DNA of 64,000 nucleotides, taken from NCBI GenBank assembly GCA_002494725.1, contig DACG01000030.1:62001-126000 (forward strand). Direction: 5' to 3'. Below the pieces are notes generated by a model. The model saw only the letters and a list, made by a program, of their open reading frames with translations, was not told where the DNA came from and did not search any database. How positions within the stretch are numbered: position 1 is the first letter of the stretch; each line of letters starts with the position of its first letter. Source of the DNA: Geoglobus sp. UBA235. GTDB taxonomy: Archaea > Halobacteriota > Archaeoglobi > Archaeoglobales > Archaeoglobaceae. Made by a program: the position numbers and the translations under genes. This document shows, in pieces, positions 47,549 through 56,164 of this stretch.

Positions 47549-47788
47549 TCACCTCCTCTTTCTGTTAAAAAACTCCTCATCTTCCTGAATCCTGTACATC
47601 AGTCTATCTATCTCCTCCAGTTTTATCAGGGTGAATCCGGTTTCATCTCTTCTCTTCAAAACAAAAAGCTTGTCACCAGGCTTGATGTCAAGATCTCTTC
47701 TCAGATCAACAGGAATTGCAATCTGACCCTTGTCGCTAACAGTAATAACTCCATACACTATCCTTCTCTTTCCACACTCGCCCACCAT
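47549..47788 (-). CDS. AbrB/SpoVT-type DNA-binding protein
   Basis: A 79-residue protein with the swapped-hairpin AbrB domain: ITVSDKGQIAIPVDLRRDLDIKPGDKLFVLKR (about 15-46). Such proteins are antitoxins or small regulators. ATG 47788 is preferred to the longer frame from 47881, whose N-terminal part is AT-rich spacer. No PIN or other toxin follows; downstream is the Cys4 gene, overlapping at a GTGA. It may regulate its own small operon. Confidence 0.75.
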   Translation of the reverse strand: MVGECGKRRIVYGVITVSDKGQIAIPVDLRRDLDIKPGDKLFVLKRRDETGFTLIKLEEIDRLMYRIQEDEEFFNRKRR

Positions 47789-47857
47789 TATTCCACTATA
47801 TCTTATTTTTCTTACATTTCTTGAAAATTGTATAAAACATTTGCGGCGTGTTTTTGC

Positions 47858-48052
47858 ATGGCAGATGAAAGTGATTCGCATATAGAATGGAATATGAAAG
47901 AGTTGCCATTCAAAATTCTGTGCCGGAATTTACCAGAAATTGGAAGAAAGATTGAAAAGAGGAAAACTATGGTTCGGCCTTCTCTCTCGGAATTGCCTTT
48001 CTTATCTCCTCAAGAAGTTCATCATCGCTTTTCCCTTCAGGATCTATGTTGA
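47858..48052 (+). pseudogene. Possible leaderless short frame antisense to tatA
   Basis: TATAAAA (47831-47837) stands about 24 bases before ATG 47858, the normal spacing for a leaderless archaeal gene. The 64-codon frame begins MADESDSHIEWNMKELPFK and continues to KRKTMVR before running antisense into the end of tatA, where it looks like shadow sequence. It may be a gene truncated by rearrangement, or chance. No family is recognised. Confidence 0.25.
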
Positions 48053-48293
48053 GAGCTTTTGCCATCTCCTCAAGCTTCTCCCGCTTCTCTTTCTCCTTGT
48101 TTTCGTATTTGCCTTCTTTCAGATTCCTCTCAAATTCTCTGAGCTCCATTTCTGCCTCTCTCTGTGCCTTTTTGAACTCTCCTGATGCTTTTCCAATACT
48201 TCTTGCAAGTTCAGGGAGCTTGTTTGCTCCGAAAAGCAGTACAGCAATCAGGAGGATTAGCAGCAACTCATTTGGACCGATTGGACCGATCAT
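47967..48293 (-). CDS. tatA: Sec-independent translocase protein TatA
   Basis: A 108-residue TatA-type protein: a single membrane helix (about 8-20, ELLLILLIAVLLFG), the FG hinge, the amphipathic helix ANKLPELARSIGKASGEFKKA and a long acidic/basic tail. It forms the pore-like assembly for export of folded twin-arginine proteins, such as the lipoprotein at 42699. It overlaps the TatB-like gene by four bases. No tatC is in the window. Confidence 0.9.
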   Translation of the reverse strand: MIGPIGPNELLLILLIAVLLFGANKLPELARSIGKASGEFKKAQREAEMELREFERNLKEGKYENKEKEKREKLEEMAKALNIDPEGKSDDELLEEIRKAIPREKAEP

Positions 48294-48589
48294 GATTTCA
48301 CCTCACCGCCTTTACTCTTGTTTGCATCAGCATTATTTAAAGGTTTAGGCTTAAGGTTCTCCTTAACAGACTCCATGATTGATCTCTCCCGTATTTCCTC
48401 AACCTTCCTCAGAATATCCTCATCCGGAGGGTTCAGACCATACATTATTTCAAGTTCAAGCCTTCTCCTTGCCTTCTTGTACTCCCCGTAGAGCTTCCCC
48501 AGCTTTCTGGCAACATCCACCATGTTATCCGGACCGAGGAGTATGAGAGCAAGGAGCAGGATCAACCCAAGCTCTCCCCATCCAAACAT
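48290..48589 (-). CDS. TatA/TatB-like twin-arginine translocase protein
   Basis: A 99-residue second TatA/B-family protein beginning MFGWGELGLILLLALILLGP, with DNMVDVARKLGKLYGEYKKA as the amphipathic helix. The N-terminal Trp-Gly-Glu-Leu arrangement and longer helix resemble TatB, which binds the substrate with TatC, but archaeal TatA and TatB are hard to tell apart. ATG 48589 follows AGGTG; a TTG or GTG just upstream is possible. Co-transcribed with tatA. Confidence 0.82.
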   Translation of the reverse strand: MFGWGELGLILLLALILLGPDNMVDVARKLGKLYGEYKKARRRLELEIMYGLNPPDEDILRKVEEIRERSIMESVKENLKPKPLNNADANKSKGGEVKS

Positions 48590-48685
48590 CAACACCTGTG
48601 GTTCCGGAAATTATTAATAATTTTTGAAGCCGCAAGTGCTGGAACAAAATAAATTTAAACTAAGCAGAATAATATTTTTTGAAAA

Positions 48686-49756
48686 ATGAAGCTGATACTT
48701 GTTATAGACAGAGATGACGATCTTGGAAGGAAAACAGGAATTTCCTCACCGGTCATAGGCAGGGACAACTGTCTGAAAGCAGGAGAGAGTCTTGGACTTG
48801 CAGATCCGGAGGACAGCGATCTCAACACAATTTTTGGAGCAGTCAGAATATACGACGATCTCAAGGGGAGTGAGAGGGTAGAGATAGCCATAGTTGCAGG
48901 TGATGAGAACGTTGGTGTTGTTTCTGACAACAAGATAGCGGAGCAGATAGACTACCTGAGAAACCTTCTTAGACCTGAAAGTGTGATCCTGGTTACAGAT
49001 GGAAGTGAGGACGAATTTGTGATTCCGGTAATCTCATCACGAATGAAAATAGATGGAGTTCACAGAATAGTCGTCAAGCAGAGCAAAACAATAGAGAGCA
49101 CATATTATCTGATCAAGAGAATGTTTGAAGATCCAAAAATTGCAAAATCCACCCTGGTGCCACTGGGATCCATTTTGCTCATTTTCTCGATCTTTTCCCT
49201 TGCAGGTTTCATGGAAATAGGCTACGGCACAATAGTGCTCTTTGTTGGCATATACCTGATTCTCAAGGCATACGGAATGGATGACGCGATTGAGGAGTAC
49301 TTTTCAACAATCAAGAACTCGCTGCTTGAGGGAAGATTCTCCTTCATAACTTACGTCATATCACTCATACTGATCATAGTCGGATTCATTCAGGGGATAA
49401 ACAGCTTCTGGAAGCTTCTTTATCAGCCTGTAGCTGTTGGTGCGATTATCCTTGCAACGGCATTCATATACGGGAGTCTGTGGTGGATAATATCTGCAGG
49501 AGTGAGTATAATAATTGGCAAGATCCTGGACGGCTTCATAGAGGGGAGAAGCATAAGGAGATACATATCAATGGTCTTTCTGCTGATATCTGCAGGCCTG
49601 ATAATCTGGGGTGGGTCGGTGTACATAATTTCATCAACAGATGTCTATGCCCATCTGAGGGAGGATGCGATGTATTATTTCCTGATGGCCGTCTTTGGCG
49701 GATTTCTGGCCGGAATAATAGGAGTTGTCCCGCTCAGACAGCCAAAATCAGCTTAA
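48686..49756 (+). CDS. DUF373 membrane protein
   Basis: A 356-residue protein of archaeal DUF373. The first 150 residues are soluble (LVIDRDDDLGRKTGISSPVIGR, IVAGDENVGVVSD), followed by about six to eight membrane helices and a final RQPKSA. The Asp-rich start is conserved in the family and might bind metal; function is unknown. AT-rich TAAATTTAAAC just upstream (48650-48660) gives a near-leaderless transcript. The end overlaps the convergent thiolase gene by nine bases. Confidence 0.85.
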   Translation: MKLILVIDRDDDLGRKTGISSPVIGRDNCLKAGESLGLADPEDSDLNTIFGAVRIYDDLKGSERVEIAIVAGDENVGVVSDNKIAEQIDYLRNLLRPESVILVTDGSEDEFVIPVISSRMKIDGVHRIVVKQSKTIESTYYLIKRMFEDPKIAKSTLVPLGSILLIFSIFSLAGFMEIGYGTIVLFVGIYLILKAYGMDDAIEEYFSTIKNSLLEGRFSFITYVISLILIIVGFIQGINSFWKLLYQPVAVGAIILATAFIYGSLWWIISAGVSIIIGKILDGFIEGRSIRRYISMVFLLISAGLIIWGGSVYIISSTDVYAHLREDAMYYFLMAVFGGFLAGIIGVVPLRQPKSA

Positions 49757-50656
49757 CCTCAGCTCCTTTTTCAGCTCACATGCCTGACACACATTCTTGG
49801 GTGTGGGCTCTCCGCAGATCTCACACTCGTTGAGATCAATCTGGGGATACATCTCCCTCAGGCATGGCATGATGGCCTCAAAGCTTCTCAGAACTGAGAA
49901 CTTCCTTCCCGGATACCTGTTTTCAAAATCATACAGAAAGTCTCTCACAGCAGCTCTGACAGGCATATGACTGTAGGGACACTCCTCAAACGATACTGGA
50001 AGGTTATTCAGAATCGCGTATGTAACGATCTCCCTTTCGTAAATTTCCCTGAGAGGCTTGATTCTCAGAACAAGTCCTCTCTGAACTCTTGATGGGACAA
50101 GCCTTGCAAGTCTTTCAATGTCAGACTGAAGGAAATTAAGCAGGATTGTCTGAGCCTCGTCATCAATGTTGTGTCCCGTTGCAAGTCTGTCAGCTGAGAG
50201 TTCCTTGGCCTTTCTGTTGAGCAGATACTTTCTGAAAACCCCGCAGTACGTGCAGGGGTTCCTTTTCCCGATCTCCACCATCTCATCAAGTCTGAGCCCG
50301 ATTTCCTCTTCAAAGGTGACAACATGATGCTGGATTTCAAGCTCTCTGCAGATGTGCTCAGCGATTTTCAGGGTTGGAGGTCTGTAACCTGATATACCCT
50401 CATCAACGGAAATTGCAACGAGCTCAATATCCTTTCTATCCCCGTAGAGCCTTTTGAGGACATGGGCAAGAACAACGCTGTCCTTTCCACCGCTCATTGC
50501 TATGGCTATTCTCTCATTTCTGCCGATCATTCTGAATTTCCTTATATTCCTCTTAACCCTCCTGATGAAATTCTCGGTAAAATGTCTCCTGCATAGATGC
50601 TTCCCTGAGTGCCTCTGAAAGTAAACCGCCTCCCTGCTGCAGTAGGAGCACTTCAC
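49748..50656 (-). CDS. TtuA/Ncs6-family tRNA 2-thiouridine synthetase
   Basis: A 302-residue ATP-dependent tRNA sulfur transferase. It has an N-terminal zinc finger (CSYC at 3-6, LCRRHF), PP-loop SGGKDS (55-60), the CTYCG motif with catalytic cysteines, TGHNIDDEAQT, and a C-terminal zinc site (CEICGEP, CQAC). Archaeal members such as NcsA thiolate U34 or U54 with a ubiquitin-like sulfur carrier and may carry [4Fe-4S]. Which uridine is modified cannot be told from sequence alone. Confidence 0.9.
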   Translation of the reverse strand: MKCSYCSREAVYFQRHSGKHLCRRHFTENFIRRVKRNIRKFRMIGRNERIAIAMSGGKDSVVLAHVLKRLYGDRKDIELVAISVDEGISGYRPPTLKIAEHICRELEIQHHVVTFEEEIGLRLDEMVEIGKRNPCTYCGVFRKYLLNRKAKELSADRLATGHNIDDEAQTILLNFLQSDIERLARLVPSRVQRGLVLRIKPLREIYEREIVTYAILNNLPVSFEECPYSHMPVRAAVRDFLYDFENRYPGRKFSVLRSFEAIMPCLREMYPQIDLNECEICGEPTPKNVCQACELKKELRLS

Positions 50657-50691
50657 GAAATAGGTTTAAACAGCCCGGCTTTATATACTAT

Positions 50692-51549
50692 GTGAATGAT
50701 CTTGTCAGTGCCTACCTGAAGCTTGACAGAACCGATGAGTGCATACTTCATGCCATTTTCAGGAACATGTGGGATTTTGAGTACGTTCCATCGCATGCAA
50801 TAACCAGAGAGTGTAATCTAAATGAGGAGAAACTTGAAATTTTTCTCAGAAAGCTATCAGGACTTGGAATGATCGAGAACAAGTACCACGAATACATAGG
50901 AGCAAGCTTCACCTTTAAGGGACTCTCGGTTTTTTCCCTGAAAAGACTTGTCAGAAGAAATGTTGTATCTATGCTCGGAAAAATTTTGGGTGAGGGTAAG
51001 GAGAGTGTCGTTTTCAACGCTCTGAATGATACTGGAGATGAGTTCGCAGTCAAATTCCACAGAGTCGGCTATCCGAGCTTTAAAAAGGTCAGGGAAAAAA
51101 GAGATTACGGGACACTGCACTACACCGTACTGACTGTCAGGTCTGCCAGAAGAGAGTTTCAGGCCCTGAGAAGGCTTTACGGATATGCAAGCGTCCCCAG
51201 ACCCATTGCCTGGGAGGGGAATGCTGTGGTGACAGAACTCGTTGATGCGAGAGAGCTTTACAGAATAAGGCTCGAAAATCCGGAAGACGTTCTTGAAATG
51301 ATTGTTGATGAGATTAGAAAGATGTTTTCAAGAGGTATTGTTCATGGAGATCTCAGCCAGTTCAACATACTTGCAGCTGAGGATGGGATATGGATCATTG
51401 ACTTCCCGCAGTATGTTGAGGCTGATGCAGAGGGGGCAGAGAAAATTCTACTGAGAGATGTCAGGAACGTTCTTGAATATTTCAGAAAAGCTTACGGAGT
51501 AAAAAAAGATTTAAATGAGGTTGCAGAGTATATCAGAGGTAAAGCATGA
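50692..51549 (+). CDS. rio2: RIO-type serine kinase Rio2
   Basis: A 285-residue atypical kinase and ATPase for maturation of the small ribosomal subunit. An N-terminal winged helix (1-85) precedes the kinase fold with GEGKESVVF, the catalytic HGDLSQFN and the metal-binding IDFPQ. It aligns well from memory with A. fulgidus Rio2, of known structure. The GTG start at 50692 agrees in position, and GGTTTAAAC (50662-50670) is spaced for a leaderless message. It overlaps DUF460 by four bases. Confidence 0.94.
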   Translation: MNDLVSAYLKLDRTDECILHAIFRNMWDFEYVPSHAITRECNLNEEKLEIFLRKLSGLGMIENKYHEYIGASFTFKGLSVFSLKRLVRRNVVSMLGKILGEGKESVVFNALNDTGDEFAVKFHRVGYPSFKKVREKRDYGTLHYTVLTVRSARREFQALRRLYGYASVPRPIAWEGNAVVTELVDARELYRIRLENPEDVLEMIVDEIRKMFSRGIVHGDLSQFNILAAEDGIWIIDFPQYVEADAEGAEKILLRDVRNVLEYFRKAYGVKKDLNEVAEYIRGKA

Positions 51550-53432
51550 GGATTATCGGAGTGGACATAATAAGGGGCTCAGCCCACCCAAAATCCAAGT
51601 CAAGATATGCTCTGCACTACATAGATGAGAACGAAGAGTGGTCAAAATCAGCATCAAGAGGAAGACTGTTCAAGTATGTAAAGGATAGAAAGCCAGATTA
51701 CGTGGCTGTTGACAGCATATTTGAGCTTTTCAGAGATAAAAGGGAACTCATCGATTTTCTTAAATCCCTGCCTGTGAACACAAAGCTTGTTCAGACCGCC
51801 GGCAGGCTTTCACTTCCGGCACTTGCCAGAAGATATGGAATATGCATGGATCCGAAAAATCCCTTTGACGAGGCAAGAGCTTCAGCCCTTCTCGTCAAAT
51901 ACGGTGTTGGGGAGATTGTGTCGGTGTTCTCAGACAGAACAATCATAAAGGTTTCAAGAAACAGGAGTCTTGGGAAGGGGGGATGGAGACAGAACAAGTA
52001 CAGAAGAAAGGTTCACGATTCAGTGAGAGCAGTTTACAGAGAGATAAAGAGACTTCTTGATGATTACGGATTCGAGTATACGGAGGATGTGAGGGAGGCT
52101 TACGGCGGAATATCAAGAGGCATCTTTGTTGTTGACGTGCCAAGAGACAGGGTGCCTGTTAACTCATTCAGAACAAGAGATGTTCAGGTTTCTGTGAGTG
52201 CAGTTGAAAAGGAGAGGATTGAGCTGATACCTTTAAGCAGGCAGAAGACATATACCATAGTTGGAATTGACCCCGGTAACACGGTTGGAATTGCAGTCCT
52301 TGATTTAAATGGAAACCTGCTGAACGTCGAAAGCAGAAAGGAGTGGAGCTCATCTGAGGTTCTTGAGCACATACTTTCATTTGGAAAGCCTGTTCTTATT
52401 GCCACAGACAGAAAGAACCCTCCAGATTACATATTGAAGATGAGAGCATCACTCAACTCCATTCTCTACACTCCAAGGGAGGACATTTCTGTTGAGAAGA
52501 AGAAGTCCCTGACAGCAGGATACAGCACAAGAAACGACCATGAGAGAGATGCCCTTGCCTCAGCACTTGAGGCATTCAACGCATTCAGAAACAAACTGAG
52601 AAACATAGAAAAGAGGGTTCCCGAGGGTTACGACATTGATGAGATAAAGGCAGGTATTATAAGAGGCCATTCTCTGAAGCTGATGCTCGAAAAGAGAAAA
52701 GGTGGGGTTTCAAGAAATGAAAAAGAGGAAGTATCTGTTAGCAAGGAAGAGATAATCAGGAGAGACAGGATAATTGCAGAGCTGAAAAATGAGAACAGGG
52801 AGCTTGAGATGAAGATCAGAGATATGAAGAGAGAGATTGATAGGCTTAAAGAGAGAATATATCACATTTCGTCTGAGGAGCACAGAAAAATAAGAGAGCA
52901 GAATCTCATAAGATCGCTTCAGTCTGAGATAAGTGATCTGAAAAGGTTGCTGGATGAGAAGAACAGGGTTATCGAGGAGCTCAGCAATAGAATTGAAAGT
53001 CTGAAGAGAATGAAGTACTTAGAGTTCAGGGGATGGAAGGCTGTGAAGGTTCTGAAGAAGTTCACAAAGGATGAAATTGAGAGGCTTGAGGGATCTGCTG
53101 GAATCGAGAGTGGAGATGTGATCTTCATCAGGGATGTTGCAGGTGCTGGCAAAAGCGGAGCTGAAATGCTTGTCAGAAAAGGTATAAAAGCTGTGATTGC
53201 AAGTGGAGAAATGCCACATCTCGCTGAGGAGGTTTTTGAGAAGGAGAGAATTCCTGTCGTAGATGTGAAGAAAATTTCTATCAAAATGTTCGATGAGTTT
53301 GCTCTTGTCAAAGCCGAAGAGCTTGAAAACGCCATCCAAAATGCAAGAAGAGATCTTGAAAGGAGAAAGCTTGAAAAAATAGAGGAGCTCGTTTCAGAGT
53401 ACAGAACAAGAAGGCTGGAGGAAATCAGATAA
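51546..53432 (+). CDS. DUF460 RNase H-like/coiled-coil protein
   Basis: A 628-residue archaeal protein (COG2433). An N-terminal region (1-200) with IIGVDIIRGSAHPKSKSRYAL is followed by an RuvC/YqgF-like RNase H fold (about 235-360; VGIDPGNTVGIAVLD and DRKNP with acidic residues), a long coiled coil (about 400-490) and a C-terminal domain. The family is suspected of nucleic-acid processing but unproven. Its ATGA overlap with rio2 suggests a role around ribosome maturation. Confidence 0.85.
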   Translation: MRIIGVDIIRGSAHPKSKSRYALHYIDENEEWSKSASRGRLFKYVKDRKPDYVAVDSIFELFRDKRELIDFLKSLPVNTKLVQTAGRLSLPALARRYGICMDPKNPFDEARASALLVKYGVGEIVSVFSDRTIIKVSRNRSLGKGGWRQNKYRRKVHDSVRAVYREIKRLLDDYGFEYTEDVREAYGGISRGIFVVDVPRDRVPVNSFRTRDVQVSVSAVEKERIELIPLSRQKTYTIVGIDPGNTVGIAVLDLNGNLLNVESRKEWSSSEVLEHILSFGKPVLIATDRKNPPDYILKMRASLNSILYTPREDISVEKKKSLTAGYSTRNDHERDALASALEAFNAFRNKLRNIEKRVPEGYDIDEIKAGIIRGHSLKLMLEKRKGGVSRNEKEEVSVSKEEIIRRDRIIAELKNENRELEMKIRDMKREIDRLKERIYHISSEEHRKIREQNLIRSLQSEISDLKRLLDEKNRVIEELSNRIESLKRMKYLEFRGWKAVKVLKKFTKDEIERLEGSAGIESGDVIFIRDVAGAGKSGAEMLVRKGIKAVIASGEMPHLAEEVFEKERIPVVDVKKISIKMFDEFALVKAEELENAIQNARRDLERRKLEKIEELVSEYRTRRLEEIR

Positions 53433-53442
53433 GGTGCTTCGA

Positions 53443-54075
53443 ATGCTTGAGTTCTTTATTCTCGGATACGCTCCGGCACTTTTCATAATGTGGTATGTGT
53501 ACCACAAGGACAGGATAGAGCCGGAACCGAAGATTTACGTGATCCTTACATTTCTTTTTTCATCCATAATTTCCACATCTCTTGCCATGTTTCTCGAAAA
53601 ACCACTGACCGGGATTTATTTATTCATTTTTGCACCTTTCATTGAGGAATTCACTAAGATGTTCGCCCTGCTTATTCCCTACAGGAGAAGAATGTTTGAT
53701 GGAGTTATGGACGGTGTTGTTTACGGTGTTGCAGCAGGTCTTGGATTTGCATCTTTTGAAAATCTTGTTTACGGACTTTCTTACGGATATGAGACTGCAC
53801 TGATAAGGGCACTCCTCACTCCGGTAGCTCATTCGGCCTTCACATCCATAACCGGGGTGGGGCTTGGACTGAGGTCTGAAGGTAAAACCGCCTCAGTCAT
53901 CCCTTACCTTGTTCTCGCAGGTCTCTTTCATCTTGCATGGAACATATCGGCAATGACAGGGGTGTTCACGCTGACTCTCTTTGGAGCGAACCTCCTTATT
54001 CTTTATATTCTGATAAAAATCGGAATGAGAGAGGATGTGCAGAAGATTGAGCAGTACATCATCAGAAAGTTTTAA
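53443..54075 (+). CDS. PrsW-family glutamic intramembrane protease
   Basis: A 210-residue membrane protein with about seven helices. The EExxK motif (E68, E69, K72 in IEEFTK) and later FASFENLVYG and LLTPVAHSAFT, FHLAWN motifs identify PrsW/CAAX-protease-superfamily enzymes. In Bacillus PrsW cleaves the anti-sigma factor RsiW; archaeal substrates are unknown. ATG 53443 follows AAGGTG; the GTG at 53434 is less likely. It follows DUF460 by ten bases. Confidence 0.87.
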   Translation: MLEFFILGYAPALFIMWYVYHKDRIEPEPKIYVILTFLFSSIISTSLAMFLEKPLTGIYLFIFAPFIEEFTKMFALLIPYRRRMFDGVMDGVVYGVAAGLGFASFENLVYGLSYGYETALIRALLTPVAHSAFTSITGVGLGLRSEGKTASVIPYLVLAGLFHLAWNISAMTGVFTLTLFGANLLILYILIKIGMREDVQKIEQYIIRKF

Positions 54076-54099
54076 TATGTCCGGCAGAGATTAGACTTG

Positions 54100-54333
54100 A
54101 TGGCGCTGGGTTTTGTTCTGATCAAGGTGATGCCCAGGAAAGAGAGGAGCGTCTATGAAAGGCTGCTGAAGCTTGAGGAGGTTGAGGAGCTCCATCCACT
54201 TTTTGGGGAATATGATCTCATAGCCAAAATATCGGTAAGGGACTTTGAGGAGCTGAGCGAGGTTGTTGTCAGAAAAATAAGGTCAATTGATGGGGTTATT
54301 GAAACAAAAACCCTCACAGGGGCGAAGTTTTAG
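54100..54333 (+). CDS. Stand-alone Lrp/AsnC ligand-binding (RAM) domain protein
   Basis: A 77-residue protein containing only the RAM/AsnC effector domain, beginning ALGFVLIKVMPRKERSVYE and ending DGVIETKTLTGAKF, without the DNA-binding helix-turn-helix. Such proteins bind amino acids and may modify full-length Lrp regulators. ATG 54100 directly follows TTG 54097, also a possible start. It ends three bases before the DUF5612 gene, another amino-acid-sensor-like protein. Confidence 0.82.
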   Translation: MALGFVLIKVMPRKERSVYERLLKLEEVEELHPLFGEYDLIAKISVRDFEELSEVVVRKIRSIDGVIETKTLTGAKF

Positions 54334-54336
54334 AGC

Positions 54337-54996
54337 ATGATAAGGGGTCTTCAGATCATAGCAGAAAACAGAGTTGGAGTTCTGAGAGACATCACATCCA
54401 AGATAGCGGAGCATGGAGGAAACATAACCTATGCTCAGAGCTTTATAATAGAGCATGGAGAGAACAGAGGAAAGGCCCTGATTTATATGGAAATTGATGG
54501 TGGAGATTTTGAGAGAATCATTGATGAAGTCAGGGATTTTCCCTTTGTACTTGAGATAAGCGAGGAAAAGCCATTTGAGAGGGTCTTTGGAAAAAGGGTT
54601 CTGATATTTGGGGGCGGTGCATTGGTTTCGCAGGTTGCTCTCGGAGCCATAACTGAGGCTGACAGGCACAATCTGAGAGGGGAAAGAATAAGCGTTGACA
54701 CAATGCCTCTTGTTGGAGAAGATGAGCTTGCAGATGCGGTAAGGGCAGTTTCAAGACTTCACAGAGCCGAAATACTCATCCTTGCAGGTGGGCTGATGGG
54801 CGGGAAGGTTGCAGATGAGGTCAGGAAACTCAGGAAAGCCGGGATTCCTGTTGTGAGTCTCAACATGTTTGGGTCCGTGCCAAAGGTCAGTGACCTCGTT
54901 GTCAGCGATCCGGTTATGGCCGGAACACTTGCGGTAATGCACGTATCAGAGAAGGCAAGGTTTGATGTGGACAAGGTGAAGGGCAGAAGGCTCTGA
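54337..54996 (+). CDS. ACT-domain/DUF5612 protein
   Basis: A 219-residue protein with an N-terminal ACT domain (1-80; IIAENRVGVLRDITSKIAEHGGNITYAQ) and a C-terminal Rossmann-like part (90-219; VLIFGGGALVSQVALGAI, ILILAGGLMGGKVADEV). It appears to be the DUF5612 archaeal family. The ACT part suggests control by an amino acid. Function unknown. With the RAM-domain gene upstream it forms a two-gene amino-acid-response pair. Confidence 0.75.
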   Translation: MIRGLQIIAENRVGVLRDITSKIAEHGGNITYAQSFIIEHGENRGKALIYMEIDGGDFERIIDEVRDFPFVLEISEEKPFERVFGKRVLIFGGGALVSQVALGAITEADRHNLRGERISVDTMPLVGEDELADAVRAVSRLHRAEILILAGGLMGGKVADEVRKLRKAGIPVVSLNMFGSVPKVSDLVVSDPVMAGTLAVMHVSEKARFDVDKVKGRRL

Positions 54997-55037
54997 AGAG
55001 CAAAAGAGTTGAATACCATATCCTCATCTGCTTTTTC

Positions 55038-55517
55038 ATGGTTGTTGTCATAGGTGTGGGAAACTACATACTCGGAGATGATGGATTCGGAATACATGTT
55101 ATCAGGAAGATGATGGAGATGGATGAGTTTGAGGATGTCAGGATTGTTGATGCCATGACAAACTCTGCAATGCTTCTTGAAGCAATGGATGGAGAGGACA
55201 GGGCAATAATAGTTGATGCCATTGACATGGGTCAGAAGGAGGGTGTGGTTGTTTTCAGATTCAACCCCAACAGGGAGGATTTTCCATCTGATATCATGCT
55301 CAGCCTTCACGATCTGCATTTCCGGGATGTGATAATGATGGCGAGGGGAGTTTACAATCTCCCGGATGAGGTAGTAATTGTCGGTGTGAAGCCAGAAAAG
55401 GTAGAATTTAGCCTTGAGCTGAGTGACAGGTGTTTATCCTATGTTGATCGGGTGATAGAGGTGGTAAAAAAGGAGATTGGATTTAATCCCAGTGAGAGGA
55501 AGGATAAAACTGTGTAA
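55038..55517 (+). CDS. Hydrogenase maturation protease
   Basis: A 159-residue HycI/FrhD-type endopeptidase that removes the C-terminal tail of a [NiFe] hydrogenase large subunit after nickel insertion. GVGNYILGDDGFGIHV (6-21) with the nickel-binding acid, VDAMTNS and the late His in LSLHDLHF are as expected. The best relatives should be F420-reducing hydrogenase proteases. No hydrogenase genes are in the window. The last 35 bases overlap the convergent membrane gene. Confidence 0.9.
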   Translation: MVVVIGVGNYILGDDGFGIHVIRKMMEMDEFEDVRIVDAMTNSAMLLEAMDGEDRAIIVDAIDMGQKEGVVVFRFNPNREDFPSDIMLSLHDLHFRDVIMMARGVYNLPDEVVIVGVKPEKVEFSLELSDRCLSYVDRVIEVVKKEIGFNPSERKDKTV

Positions 55518-56160
55518 ATGGGTCTGAATTCCACCAGTCGATTTCATCATAACTCAGTTTTGCCCACCCGGGATATCGCAGATCTGAAGCAATCCCAATC
55601 ATCTGCCCGGGATTGTCGAAGATTTTCGGGGGATTATAGTAATACAGGTAGTCCTTCAGAAACTCCTCATATGGCTGTCTTGAATTCTTGCTGAGATACT
55701 CCTTCCACGTAATCGACATGTTTCTGTATCTGCCGTCAGGTGCATCGATTATTCCCGGAGGGCTGTATTTGTTTTCAGTGAGTGCAGTTGCTTCAATGGC
55801 AACTCTGCTCCCATCATCCAGCTCCACAATCACCCAAGTATGACGGAGGGCATCTGATCTTGCAATGTACGTCTTGAATCCATGGCCCTCAAGGTACCAT
55901 TCCAAATACGAAGATGCTTCACTGCTGTCAAATACGTCCTCCTTGTACGGAGGCAGCATTGTTCTGTTTAGGATCGCGGTTAAATTTTTGATATCGTGAA
56001 CTCCCACATCTCCATACATCGATTTTGCAGTCTGATAGTAGTCTTCAGGCAGATATGCAAGACCGCTGAAATAATGATAAAAGATCAAAAATGCAAGGAT
56101 AATGGTTAGAATGAATACTGTGTATTTCAACAAATTGCCAACAAAATCAAGAACCCCCAT
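55483..56160 (-). CDS. Membrane-anchored transglutaminase-like protein, catalytic Cys not seen
   Basis: A 225-residue protein with one N-terminal membrane helix (about 10-31) and an outer domain. SSYLEWYLEGHGFKTYIARSD followed by HTWVIVELDDGSRVAIEAT resembles the His and Asp part of a transglutaminase-like fold, but no Cys stands at the expected helix start (SSEASSYLEW). If the fold call is right the protein is inactive as a protease. It is five bases after cobQ start region on the same strand's downstream side and function is unknown. Confidence 0.5.
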   Translation of the reverse strand: MGVLDFVGNLLKYTVFILTIILAFLIFYHYFSGLAYLPEDYYQTAKSMYGDVGVHDIKNLTAILNRTMLPPYKEDVFDSSEASSYLEWYLEGHGFKTYIARSDALRHTWVIVELDDGSRVAIEATALTENKYSPPGIIDAPDGRYRNMSITWKEYLSKNSRQPYEEFLKDYLYYYNPPKIFDNPGQMIGIASDLRYPGWAKLSYDEIDWWNSDPFTQFYPSSHWD

Positions 56161-56164
56161 GAAC

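Noticed and set aside
53434..53442. GTG start for the PrsW gene
   Set aside because: AAGGTG is better read as the ribosome site for ATG 53443.
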